This document shows positions 46,001 to 58,400 of a stretch of DNA of 64,000 nt, in pieces. How positions within the stretch are numbered: position 1 is the first letter of the stretch; each line of letters starts with the position of its first letter. The notes below the pieces were generated by a model. The model did no database searches and had not been told where the DNA came from. It saw only the letters and a list, made by a program, of their open reading frames with translations. A program made the position numbers and the translations under genes. The stretch is from Ficedula albicollis (Eukaryota > Chordata > Aves > Passeriformes > Muscicapidae): contig NC_021674.1 in assembly GCF_000247815.1 (NCBI RefSeq), positions 6,217,738 to 6,281,737 of the forward strand, read 5' to 3'.

Positions 46001-48126
46001 TCATTCACATTTTGGCATAACAAACTCCACAGGTCCTTCAGGAATAATGGTTTTCTGAGTGGTGTTTTCTCAGTTGCACTCTTCACCAATTGCTTTCTCT
46101 TTTGAGTGGGCAGGTGAAATGGAACTAAGGAAGCAGAAGTGACTGAACACTGCTGGTGGCTATGATTGCAGCGGGGATGGATTTTTAGGAAACAGATGGC
46201 TGTCTGCCAGCAGAGGAGGAAAAGCCCTTCACTCGAGGGCTTAAAAAGCACCTCCCAACTTTGACTGCAGTCCAGTGTGAATGACGGGCAGACCTGTCCT
46301 GTGCCATGGGTGGGAAAAGTCAAACTGCCAGGGAATCAGAACCAAAAATCTAGAAAATGTATGTTGAGTATGTAGAGAAGCCTAGATGAAGTTCTTGGTT
46401 TGTATGTATTAGAAAACAGTCTGAATAAAATAAACATACAGACAGAGAGCTAAATGCAGGAAATGCAGGAATGAAAAAATGATCATGTTTAGTTAAAAAA
46501 TTCACCTTGACTGGCAGGGTTCAGATGGGAACCTAGAGGAGTGAGGCAGCATTAATCAAAATGCAGGGAAAGAAGCTAGTAAGAAATTGTCACATTTTCA
46601 GTGGGAAATAGGAAGAGGAAATCATGAGAGAGAGGATGGAGCGATGAATGCAGAAACACAAACAAAAGGCAAGGCATGGCTGCAGTACTAATATTGATGG
46701 AAACGGCAGGTTAGGTGCTGCAGCCTGTGGAAGAATATCGAGTTCTGCAAGTGTACAGAAAAACTACTTCTTGTGCTTTAGAGGTGCCCAGCAATTTCCC
46801 TTATAAGCCTCTCCTTCAAAAGTGAAAATAATGAAAGGTTAAAAGGCTACAGCACATTCAGAGAGTAGCAGAAAGCAGCTCATTTTGGAGTGTATCCAAG
46901 AAAAAAGCCACCGGTTTGGGGCTGTAGTGGTACAGCAGGGCTGAGAGAAATCAGTTCAGGTCTGCAGGAGGAGGGGAAAGCAGGAAGGAAGAGGTACAGG
47001 ATGTTTTTGATGGAAAATGCCCAAATTTCTTAGGGCTACCTGCAGTCTTAAGTTTGTCAGTCATGACACTAAGTGTCTTCAACAAACACTAGATGGAAAC
47101 CTTAACTGTTTTTGAAGAACAAAAACATAGGAGCACGAATCTGTCAAATTGTAGTATCTGGTATGTTAAAATAAATACTGAATTTCACAGAGACTGAAGA
47201 GACATTGTAAAAAATAGAGCAGCACTGAAAAATGAGCCCTGTAAATGAATTCTGATTGGCATAACTTGCATGACCAAACTTGCAATCTCAGAAATACAAG
47301 TTAAAAGCTGCATGGTTATGAATTGGAGAAAATCTCGAAATTTTCCATCTTCATTTTGAGTACCTAAAGCAGAGAGGATGTTCCCTTTTTTTTTTATCTG
47401 AAGGAGAGAAGTCTTTTGGTCCTTATGACAGAAATGTCAGCATTATAGTAATAAACCACTGACAAACAAATGGGACTTGCCACAGATTTCAGGGGACCAC
47501 AAGAAATATTGTCTGCATAGTTATTTGCTGAAGCAGATATTAAGTGATCCATTTCTCCTGCTGTTTTCCAGGTGACATTTTAATGCTAGCTTGTGACAGC
47601 TGCATACTTTAAAAAATAATAATAAAAGCAGTCCTGGTAATGTATGAAAAAATATAGAAGTGATTTATTTAGGCCACACAAGTATAAAAAACATCCTGGT
47701 TAACAAGAACAGTAATTTAAGTGGCACCAGACTTCAGAGAATATAAAAAGGATGTTCTTATTTGGTAGCTTGTGCACTAAAACACAGTACTTAATAATGC
47801 CTCTTTCAAACATAAAAACTTAATGAGAAAAGCTTGTAAGTCTAAAAGAGGTCTTTTTAGGAATGTGCATGTTTCCACACTCCGTTTTCTTGTTAGACAT
47901 ATGGATTTCAGTAATTTTCAAATCACCAAAATTCTGAATCAGGTATCAGTATCAAGCATTTTCCTGTTTAAAGAAGTTTAGTTGCCAAAAGGGAAGTAGA
48001 AAAGAAATAGGAGAGACCTTAAATAGCTCTTTGAGATTCATTTATGCACTGCTGAGAAGCCACATAGAAAGTCTAGAAAGAAATTGTTTAGAGTCCCATA
48101 AAAATAAGTAAGATTTGCTATTATAA
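43034..48126. other. Intron sequence, no gene seen
   Basis: AT-rich intron DNA after the GC-richer tail ending near 43250. A short hairpin (GAGCAGC, loop CTTAA, GCTGCTC) is at 43057-43075. A 117-codon minus-strand open frame at 45970-46323 has no known domain. No exon or transposon recognised. Confidence 0.7.
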
Positions 48127-49547
48127 GAAAATTGTTCTTATATAATGCTCATTCCACAGTCCATTTGATACCATTTCAGCACTGTGCTATCTTAGCTTCA
48201 TTATTTCATGGTTAAGAGGGCTCTCAGGCTAAGCTGAAGAGAGGATGAGTGCTTCTGTACTCGTCTGTAGGACCACTAGATTTGAATTTATCAAATTCCC
48301 AGGCCATCCTGGAAAGGGACAGTTATTTTTTTTTTTTTCCTTTCTGTCCCTAGCAGTTAGAGAAGCATGTTATGTCTTGCATGAGAAAGCTTTGCTGTAC
48401 TAGATTGTATGTTTTATTTAACCATCTAGTTTCTGGCCTGGAGCAAGGCAGAATAAAGGTGATTTTTAAAGGAGTTTGTAACTCTGTGCAATTAGAGTTA
48501 ATAGAGCCTGTCAGTGGGACAGGGCCAGTTCCCATCTCTGACTGATGCACAGCTTCTCAGCAGGGAATAATCAGCAGAAAGCAGCATCTGTGCTTTCCCA
48601 TGTGAAGGCCACTGAGGTTTATTCAGGAGTCAGGGGTGTGGAGCAGGATGGCTCCAGCAGAAATCCTGGATTTAGGGAAAGATGATGTAGCTTTGAGAGG
48701 CTCCAACTGGGAAGGATTCAGGGATAAGCAAATTGAAACTGAATCATCTCTTCTGGTACTCAGTTTTGAGTTTGGGCTTTGTTTTGTTGGATATTTTTTT
48801 GTTTTGGAGGGTTTTTTTTTGTTTTTCTTTTTTTTGAAAATTGTTCTTATATAATGCTCATTCCACAGTCCATTTGATACCATTTCAGCACTGTGCTATC
48901 TTAGCTTCATTATTTCATGGTTAAGAGGGCTCTCAGGCTAAGCTGAAGAGAGGATGAGTGCTTCTGTACTCGTCTGTAGGACCACTAGATTTGAATTTAT
49001 CAAATTCCCAGGCCATCCTGGAAAGGGACAGTTATTTTTTTTTTTTTCCTTTCTGTCCCTAGCAGTTAGAGAAGCATGTTATGTCTTGCATGAGAAAGCT
49101 TTGCTGTACTAGATTGTATGTTTTATTTAACCATCTAGTTTCTGGCCTGGAGCAAGGCAGAATAAAGGTGATTTTTAAAGGAGTTTGTAACTCTGTGCAA
49201 TTAGAGTTAATAGAGCCTGTCAGTGGGACAGGGCCAGTTCCCATCTCTGACTGATGCACAGCTTCTCAGCAGGGAATAATCAGCAGAAAGCAGCATCTGT
49301 GCTTTCCCATGTGAAGGCCACTGAGGTTTATTCAGGAGTCAGGGGTGTGGAGCAGGATGGCTCCAGCAGAAATCCTGGATTTAGGGAAAGATGATGTAGC
49401 TTTGAGAGGCTCCAACTGGGAAGGATTCAGGGATAAGCAAATTGAAACTGAATCATCTCTTCTGGTACTCAGTTTTGAGTTTGGGCTTTGTTTTGTTGGA
49501 TATTTTTTTGTTTTGGAGGGTTTTTTTTTTTGTTTTTCTTTTTTTTG
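48127..49547. repeat. 709-bp direct tandem duplication (2 near-identical copies)
   Basis: Copy 1 is 48127-48835 and copy 2 starts at 48836 and runs to about 49547. Both start GAAAATTGTTCTTATATAAT. By eye the copies are identical except that a T tract near the right end is 9 in copy 1 and 11 in copy 2. The same frames therefore occur twice, for example 66 codons on the minus strand at 48350-48550 and 49059-49259. The right end is T-rich, with GTTTG repeats beyond it. The identity implies a very recent duplication, a segregating variant or a false duplication in the assembly. Confidence 0.97.
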
Positions 49548-52500
49548 TTGTTGTTTGTTTGTTTGTTTTGAGGGTTTTTTGGGTGGCTATCATAGAGTTT
49601 TATCCAATTTCGTAGTCAATTCCTATTACCCTTCATCTGACCTTTGTTCAGGAATAGCACATGTACTGTCCTTATGGCAGCAAGAATGGGATCTTTTTTT
49701 CAACAGGGTCTCTGTTAGCCCTCTACCCATTTACTAGAAATCATTAAATTCTCATCTTTATGGATTACCTTGTTTCTAATGCTCTATACATTAGGAGTTT
49801 TTACTTTCCTCTAAAAATCTAATTTCAGACATTGAAACCAGTAGATGCCCTATTTCCCAACGGTGCAGCAGGAGAGATTAAAAAGAAAACAAACCAGTAC
49901 ATTGCTGAGGGACCAACGTGCTCTTACCTAACTAATCAGTATTCAACCATTAATCCTATTCTTTCCCAGAAAGCAAAATCTCTCCCTTCAAGGTTGCAGT
50001 GACGAACTATTCACATACCCAGATGGCTTATGGGCATTATCATGACTTGTGAATTGAATTAGTCTTCATATGGAGTTCCATTTTTCTTCTGTTCTGAGTT
50101 GTATTTGCATAACTTATGGCAAGGGTGCACTGAGAACAAGCTTCACTTGAAGCCCTCCTCCTTTTTCCTGTGGAATCACAGTGGCCAGCAGTGCCTGAGA
50201 ACAATAACACTACTTCAAATGCCTGACAGGCATTCACTGGTTTATACATGATATAGACTTTTCCTCCAAAAACAGGTTTTCATCATTGGTACTTGGCATC
50301 ACTGATAGGTTGTCAGTGAGAAAAGAGAGTTCAATGTGGTCATGATGAATGAATTTGAAAATGCATGATGTTGCCTTTGAAGGTTTAGAAGCAGGATTGC
50401 CTGGGTAGACACACTATGGATACCAGCATTTTGCATGGTATAGTAACTAATGCAGATGCTCCATCTTTATCTCTATTACACACACTGACATCTGCCATAA
50501 GCATTATATTTGCTTGCTGAAAAAGAGCTTTTTCCAGCACCCTTTATGGTGCACAGCTGTATTCTGAAATGAGTCTTTCTCCACATTAGCCACATTTATT
50601 AATGACTCCAGCAGAATTTTTTCACCTCTACCAATTCAGAAATTTAACATGTTCACCTGCAGCCTATTGTAATTCAGGTCACTGCTGGGAAATGGAAGCT
50701 CAGCATTTGCAGATAGGCTCTGTTTCACTGAATGTGATGGATGTGGGTATAGATTCCCTGTACACTGAATGGGGTGCACATAAAAGCAAGTATTCTGTCT
50801 TGCTCTGAACGTGATGAATGTGAGACTTGAATGCCGGGGTAGCGAAAACACGCAGTGCCTGAATGGACAGGTAGTCTGTATCCACACTTCTGATCTCTGC
50901 TGCATACCTATCCACACTAGTCATTTTCTTTGGTGCCTGCTGAGTGCCAGATTGCAAGTCTCATAGAGGGGGAATTCAGTGGGAATCTAAAACCCAGGAT
51001 TTGTGGGACACTAATTGAGTCAACACAGGAAATATCAAGGAGCATCTGTTCCCTACACTGACGTATTCTAAAATAAGAAAAGCAAGGGAAGTTTCATCCT
51101 TTTTATTACTTTGGTAGCCTTTGGTGTAAGGAATAAGTATGGGATGTTTGTTGGGGTTCAGAGTTCCTTTTCTAAAAGGGACCAGTTGTCAATAGCCACC
51201 TTGCAGAGATGCAGGATACCTGCTCTGCTTTTCCCTGCTGGAGGTGAGTGGACCATCAGTAATTGCTCGTGCTCCAAGGGCTGCTCCAAGTTTCTTGCAG
51301 CTCAGGCTGCAACTCAGCACTCCTTGCTGGAAAACACCAGTGTAACCTTTCTCAGGGGGAGAGGGCACTCGCTGACATGAAGCTGTGTGATGTGGTGGAC
51401 AGAACAAAGGACTGCTTTTGTCTCTGGCATGACCTTCTTTTTTGTAGCATTCTTAGATTTGCACAACCCAGCTTTTCGTGCTGTACAGACTGAGTCTGGA
51501 GAAGCTGGGCACTTGCAATTTCCACTGGAACCAATGAAAACGTATTAACTCAGAGAAAAGCGTGCTGGCTTTAACTTAGGAAAATAAACAGAAATTTTGG
51601 GGCTATTTGGGAATAGAAGACTGATCTAGGATCAATATCCAAAGCCTTTGAGAAGGGGCTTTAATTACTGTCAAAATCCAGGATGGAGCAGAAAGACTAG
51701 TACTAAAAGGAAGTGTAAGCAGGGAATGGCTGGCTTCAAAGAAGCCAAACTTTCTCAGTTTGCCAAGAATTATTTTGTACACTCTGGTCCATCCTGAGGG
51801 CTTTCACACTGTCCCTGTGCATGCTCTCTCCAGCAGGCATCAAGATTTTAAAGGCAAAAATGGCCAGAACAGAAGACTAACATTAATGTGGAGCTGGAAG
51901 AACAAAAGAGTAAAAGATAATTGATTCAGAGGAGAAAAGGGACTTGCAGAAGCTTAGCTGCTCTCAAACAGAATCTCAATTTTATTACACAGAGTAGATT
52001 GCAATTCTCAGTGACAGAACTCTGCTTCTCTTCTGACTTGAGTTTCTCCCGTCATTCTGACAAAACAGTAAAAAATTACTTTTCAGGCCCTCAGGGGCTG
52101 ATGAGGAGCTGTTGGGATTTACAGTGTTGATTAATAGAGTATGAACTGTCAAATCTGAAAGGCAGCTATCCCAAAATGCCAGGAACATCCCTCTGACACA
52201 CAGCATGAGTGCACGTGAGCTGCTTGAAATGTTTATTATAATATTAATAGTCATGTGAGGTGTGCACTGCACTCCTGTGCTTTAATGTGACAGCAGTTTT
52301 CAGGTTGTTCTTGACAAAGTGTCTGATCGTGCATCCCCACAGCCCCGAGCGAATACATTTCATGGTGTGTCAGCTGCCTGAGCAAACCTGCTACCTGCCC
52401 TGGAAGCAAAGGCCTGCTCCCAGCATCTTTTTTGGTGTCCCACCACTTTTCACACAGCTTTTGGAAAGAGCTGTTTGGATTTTCAGAGTATCCCTTCATT

Positions 52501-52748
52501 TTAGGAATAGCACAGACAATTTGGAATTTGAATTGTACCCCAGTGAAAGGGGTTGGAAACATTAGCAAGTGTTTTGTAGAAGAGCAGCAAAAGACTAACT
52601 AAGGGTCCATGCCAGGCAAGTGGACAGGGATAAGAAAGCCAAGAAATATTTCTGTCTGTTCTCTTCAGATTTATGTAAGCTGGTGCTAGTTGTCTAATTT
52701 GTGCCTGTGCAAAAGGATAAGTTCTGCTGAGCTGTCCTTAATTATTTA
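49548..52748. other. Intron sequence, no gene seen
   Basis: Starts with a GTT/GTTT-rich microsatellite-like tail to about 49570, then ordinary intron DNA. Open frames up to 105 codons on both strands overlap at 52251-52568 without known domains. No exon or transposon recognised. Confidence 0.7.
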
Positions 52749-52851
52749 TCCCACATATATATATATTTTTTTTTATTTTTTTTTTTACAGTGGATAATGA
52801 AAACATAGAGTTTTTTCCTATTGATTTCTTCTCTGTCAGTCTGATGGTGCA
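52749..52851 (+). other. Strong polypyrimidine acceptor and candidate short exon
   Basis: An ATATAT and T-rich tract (52754-52786) runs into TTTACAG, ending at 52790. A donor-like GTAAGT begins at 52852 after GGTGCA. The enclosed 61 bases (52791-52851) are open if joined to the MACROD2 exon, but the length is not a multiple of three and the encoded residues match no known MACROD2 segment. It is best regarded as a cryptic or chance splice-site pair created by the microsatellite. Confidence 0.2.
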
Positions 52852-53685
52852 GTAAGTGTCGTATTTGTGACATTCAGTCTAAACTTCAGGGATGTAACAG
52901 GCCCTGTTAAGCTGAAAAAGAGACTTTGGGGCCTTGAAAGACTCCAGACTAAATATTCATCCCTTTCCTTGATGAGCTGAAACAGGAATGTAGGTACATT
53001 TGACTTTGGGACTAACCTAAGTGTCTGTAACTCTTAAGTAAATAAAAACCAAACCCAAAGCTAGAAAATGCCCTCACTGTTCCCACTGTCAGCTTTCTGT
53101 ACATTTAGAGCTAAAAAACATATTCAGGAAAGAGAATTTAACTTAAAAACATAGCATGGTTGGTTTCTTGCCCTGAAAAATGAAGGGTTTATTTCTCTTA
53201 TACAAAGAAGAAAGTAATATAAATATTGGAGTATTTTTTGCTTTTCAAAAGAGAAGTGATTTTGCAGACAGCATGCATTTGTTTTATACTTTAGTCTGTG
53301 TTTATAAAAAGCACATGCTACTGGTAGTAACTGGAGTAGAAAAAGATCTGTGGAGCTTTATTTGGTAAAAGCTCTTCAGTAGAAGTGTTTAAAGATTATA
53401 CAATTACATTTGTGTAAGTAACTTTGTATTTTCTGAGGTGCTTTACATTTTCAGTGTAAAAGAGACATTTGGATTATTTGGTTTTAATTGTGTTTACCTA
53501 GAGGCCTATGGAAACAAGTTTGAGAGCAAAACACAATCCAGGAACAGTTCCTCTCTTCAGTAAGAATTCAAATAACTGTGCATTTGTCTATAGATTTGCA
53601 GCTGTAAATGACTGTCATTATTAGAGAAATATGTAACTCATACCTTGTTTTCCTTGATAAGGTTAGAAGGTGACAGTCCAGGCTG
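52852..53685. other. Intron sequence, no gene seen
   Basis: AT-rich intron DNA; nothing recognised. Confidence 0.7.
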
Positions 53686-53833
53686 TGATGTGTGGTGTGA
53701 ACTTTAAATGGAGTGCATTAGGAGGCGAGACTATAGGAGCTTTAGTGGGTGAAAAAGCATGATGTGTGGTGTGAACTTTAAATGGAGTGCACTAGGAGGC
53801 ATGACTATAGGAGCTTTAGTGGGTGAAAAAGCG
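53686..53833. repeat. 74-bp direct tandem duplication (2 copies)
   Basis: Copy 1 is 53686-53759 and copy 2 is 53760-53833. Both read TGATGTGTGGTGTGAACTTT and end GTGGGTGAAAAAGC. A few substitutions separate them (GCATTAGGAGGCGAG against GCACTAGGAGGCATG). Confidence 0.96.
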
Positions 53834-55307
53834 TTAGTGCTTTAGCTGGACAACTGAATACATTGGTAATCACAATTTTGTGTTGAATCTAGTATTAATC
53901 CCAAGCACGTGTTATATTTTTATTAACTTACAGGAGTGGGGGGGGGGATTTATATTTATTTTCTTCACTTTTTATTTGGAAGTATATAAAACTGATTTTT
54001 ATGTTCCCTTATTCAGACCAAAACAAATAAAAATTAAAAATAATGTCTGTGGTGAAAATCTCTTACTTATTGACACTTAGAGAAAAGAGAGAAGTAGATT
54101 CCTGTAAAATTTCCAGAAATGCTTGAGCCATAGCAGCCATAGTGCACTTTCTCTTTGCTTCTGAAGCTTTCAGGCTGCTTTCTGACAGCCATCACAGCTT
54201 GTGCTTTGTGCACACACACATTTTGATAAGAGGGAAAATTACAAAAATGGAGAAGATGAATTTTGCCTTGAGTGACCTTGGGCTCCTAATTGCTGGCTAG
54301 TGAAGGAACACCCCTTTGAAGTGCAAAAGACTGGGACTGCACAAGTGGGAAAACAATCTCTTGGATATTTTTCATTGCAGAAGTGGATCTGTAAATGATA
54401 ACCAAAGAGCAGGCTATTCAAGAGTTTCTTCTCCTCTTGTTCTTTTCAATGCTTCCCATTCTTGTGCCGCATTCCTTGTGCCCGCTTTGGCATTTGGAGA
54501 TGAATGCCATCTCATATGGTGACAATAAGGCCAATTCAGTGCCCTTCTGTAGGACATTAGGCTGTATGTCCAGCTACACGTAAGGGATTAATTAAATAGC
54601 TGTGAATAGCATATTTGAGACAGAAAGGTCACTGCCAGCACTCGGTGTGCTTATGCTAACCCGTTACTTTAGGAGAATAAAATGATGCATTAAACATAAT
54701 TAAACGTGAATTTGATATGCTTCAAAGCAGAACCAGTTATTGTCACTTAATTGACTTGGTTGTGTTTTGTGTAAATGGTTCTTCAGGCTTTATATTCTTG
54801 TATTTTTATACGGTATTTATTCTCTCAGCAGCCTTATTCAGTCTTTTTGTCAGCTATGTTATGCTATCCTTTGGCAGCATAACTGTATTTATAACTAAGT
54901 TATTATATCTTTCTTAGTTATCAACTGGTATCTATCTGCTCTAAAAAAAGAAAATATGTATTAGGAAAAACACCAAATAGATGAGCACAGGAGGGACAAA
55001 GAGAAGAGAGAGATGAGGAAGAACTCTCCATGCTGATTATGTCAGGCCTGCATGTATGTTCATGTCTTGGCCACACGGATCAAGCTGTGATGCCCTCTTC
55101 CTTCATTATTGCCTTGGATGGAGCTCAGGGCAAGGAGAGCTGAGCTGGAGCACAGCCAAAGCCTTGCACTGTTTGTTTCCCTGCTCTGTCCTCAGCTTAC
55201 TGCACGTGCCAGCAGATCTCTCTGCCTGTGACCTTCCCAGACTTACCAGCCTTGTGTCAGGAGGTTAAATCTCAGAGGGTCTCCACCAGGAAAGGAAAGC
55301 CCATCAT
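53834..55307. other. Intron sequence, no gene seen
   Basis: AT-rich intron DNA with a G10 tract at 53938-53947 and a short CA tract near 54211-54220. No exon or transposon recognised. Confidence 0.7.
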
Positions 55308-55437
55308 CTTCATGGCCCCATTGCATCAGGCTCTTTCTATTTGTGTCCTTTGCTGTGCCCATGTGATGCTGCAGAAGAACCTTCATGGCCCCATTGCATC
55401 AGGCTCTTTCTATTTGTGTCCTTTGCTGCAGAAGAAC
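55308..55437. repeat. Direct tandem duplication, 73 and 57 bp, with internal indel
   Basis: Copy 1 (55308-55380) and copy 2 (55381-55437) share CTTCATGGCCCCATTGCATC, TTGTGTCCTTTGCTG and CAGAAGAAC. Copy 2 lacks 16 bases (TGCCCATGTGATGCTG) between the last two. The deleted block is bounded by GCTG on both sides, which suggests microhomology-mediated loss or gain. Confidence 0.95.
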
Positions 55438-58400
55438 CAGGGTAGGTTCTTCTGTCCATCTTTAGGGGCAGATAGGCTGCAAACTGCAATCTCCTGGACA
55501 CAGCTCTGTGTTACAAGCTGGATGCTTTTGTTGTGGTTATTAGTGATATAAATTGAACACCACTGTGCTGGGCACTGTAGGAATGGAAAATAAATGGCAG
55601 TCGTCGTCAGAAAGAGTTACCAGTTCAGATTGTTCTGTTGTAAATGATGAGGCAATAGGCTGCTAATGCACAAATTGCTCAGGCACAGGGGAAATACTTA
55701 ACTACTACTGTCATGATGCTTTCTATGCTTAATTTGCTGGCATTATTATGTCATACTGGTGAGTTCATCACCCTCTCATATTGCTCTGTGTTCATAATGA
55801 CCAGTATAATTTAATTTGTGTGCTGTTCTTTGAAATGATTTCATATTCACAGTGTATTCTAAAAAAGAAAAATACAGAGAGCAGAAATGCTGACTATTGT
55901 TTGGGAAGGTTGTTTGCCTCAGTTTTCAATAATGGCAGATGAAGACATTTATTACGTGTATTCAGCTGGCTTTTTCTCACAACGAGAGGTTATCACTTTA
56001 GTACTGTAGGGTAAGACTTTAATTGCATTCATCATACATGGCAGGGGATTGGCTGGGATGGCCTCTGAGGATTAAAACTGTTTATCTGAGTATGAAGGGA
56101 TCATTTGGTGATCTGCCAGGGCACTCTTGTTGAGAGGGGAGGTTTTGCTGTCAAGCTGAAGAACCACTCAGATAAGCAGGCTTTCTGTGCAGTTACCTTG
56201 GGTGCATGAAGGCATCAGCTTACGACACCTGCATCTCTAAACCTTTGGCTCACCCACTCTGCTCCAGACCCTTGTGCTTCCATATTAAACATCTGTATTT
56301 CAGTCCCTGGGGCCACGTTAGCATTCTCTCTTATCTTATTACAAATGCATCACCGGAGCTGGTTTTGGACTTCATTCTCGTGGTTTTACTCTTCAGCTGA
56401 TAAAGGCATGTTTGATCCAGTGTGCAGTAACTGATAACTCTCACTGGTAAAACAGGAGGCCCATGTGTAGATGATGCCACATCCATCATCTTCTGGAACT
56501 TCATGGGTTACCCAAAAGTATAATCTAATCTCAATTAAGACAAACAGATAATGCATTCAGAAAGTACCACCAAAAATGCATGCCTAAAAAATAAAAATAA
56601 ATTAAATGCCTTTTTAATGGAGGAAACCAGCATTTGGTATTAAACAGTTATAAACTTAATAAATGTGAACTTCTTTTATTGAATCTTGCTGACAGACAAG
56701 TAACTTAAATCTTTATATGTAGAAACTATATTTATAGGCAGGTTTTGTAACAATGAGAAGTCGGGCTCTTGCATCGCCAGCAGAGCCTTACTGGAAAAAT
56801 ATTATTTCATTTATGAATTTATACTGCGTCTCTGATGCACCATGTAAAATTAACTTTTATCTCCAGACAAGATCTAAAACGTTTCCAGCAGTTCACTTGA
56901 AAGGATGGGGAAAAAGAACTGTGTGTTAACTAAGAAGATGACATCTTGCCTGAGGCAGTCTGCTTTTCTCCTGGCTCTAGGAGGAATTCCCTGTCTCCTA
57001 AAGGTCTGGTTCTTTGCAAGTGTTTTGTTTTCTTTCTTTCTCTTTAAAAAATATGTAGCTGTAGTCTTCTCAGATATTTTATGAGTCCCAGTTGCCAAAA
57101 TGAAACAAAAAAAGGAATAAAAATGACCCATATTCCTGGGTAAGGTGAATCATCTGTTAGCCTGCCTCGTCTCCGGCTTAAGTGCAGTGTTTGATCCGCC
57201 GGGCTCTGGGGAGCTTCTCATCCTGAAACAACTGGAATCCATAAGAGCAAATTGATCTGCTTTTAAAACATGGGAGGTGGTGTGTCTCACAAGTGCTTTT
57301 CATTGGGAAAATGATCATTGAATACTGTTTCAGTAGCACTGCAGGGGTTAAGCTACCATGTGTCCAACAGGAGGAATCCCACACCTGTGTGCCCCGAACA
57401 AAGGGATAGTGCTCCCAGCTCCGGGTACCACAGGTCTCAGCTTTACAAGTGTATTTATTTATGGACAATGAAATACTGTCTGCTTTATAAACTTTGAGAA
57501 CAGTGAATGGCAAAAAAATCCTAATCTATTAGCAAAGAAATTTTCCACTGAAAAAGGGAACAAGTTTCAAGTTCAGTGTGGCTTCATGAGCAAACTGCCT
57601 CTGTTTTAAAGACAGTCCTAAGGATTTCAGAGCATGCCACTAATCAGAGCCCTGATGTTGCTTTGAAAATCACCATGGGAATGTCTACAAATAATAACCA
57701 TTTCTGTGTAAATTAAAATATAAATGAACTCATACATAAACGCTGTCATCAACTTTAATGTTCAAAATGCTGCTGAGCTTTAATGTGTTTTTCTGTCCAC
57801 TTAGGCAGAAATTCTGCCCTTACTCATTCTCAGGTGCAATACTGGGCCTCAACATCTGTTTTGAAAGTCCTCAGGTAGAAACTGATCCTAAGCTCCTAAA
57901 AGTCTTAGGATATCTGATATCCATCTTATTTTACTGATTTCTAATGTCAGTGATTGGGGGTACAATTAACTTCCTATTATGCCACAGAAAAACCTCTTAA
58001 CTAGGAACCCTGTTTGTCTTCCAGGAGGATTTTTCATATCCATTAGGTGAGCTTAAGGTTGTAAGAGTGTGGGAATAGGTCCCTGTGTCACATCCTGGTG
58101 CCTCCAAAGGTTAAATAAGTGGAATAAATGTATGAAGCAGGTCAGCAAAGATGGGCACAACCATGATCACAAATTCTACACACCACTTGTGCATGGAAAA
58201 GGTAAAACTGTTTGCTGATGATAAGAGCTGGAAAAGTGTAGGAAGATGGAGATGTGTAAGGGAAAAATGGGAATCAGAACAGGAATATCTGTACTTTTCT
58301 TCCTTGTTCTTCTGTAGTCCTTAAATCTGGCACTTGAAAAGTCTCTTTTCTTTCTCAGGAGGTGTTTGGCTGTGTATTTGTCTAATGGGTTTATGTGGCT

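Noticed and set aside
48350..49259. Identical 66-codon frames at two positions, suggesting a duplicated gene
   Set aside because: They are the same noncoding segment seen twice because of the 709-bp tandem duplication.
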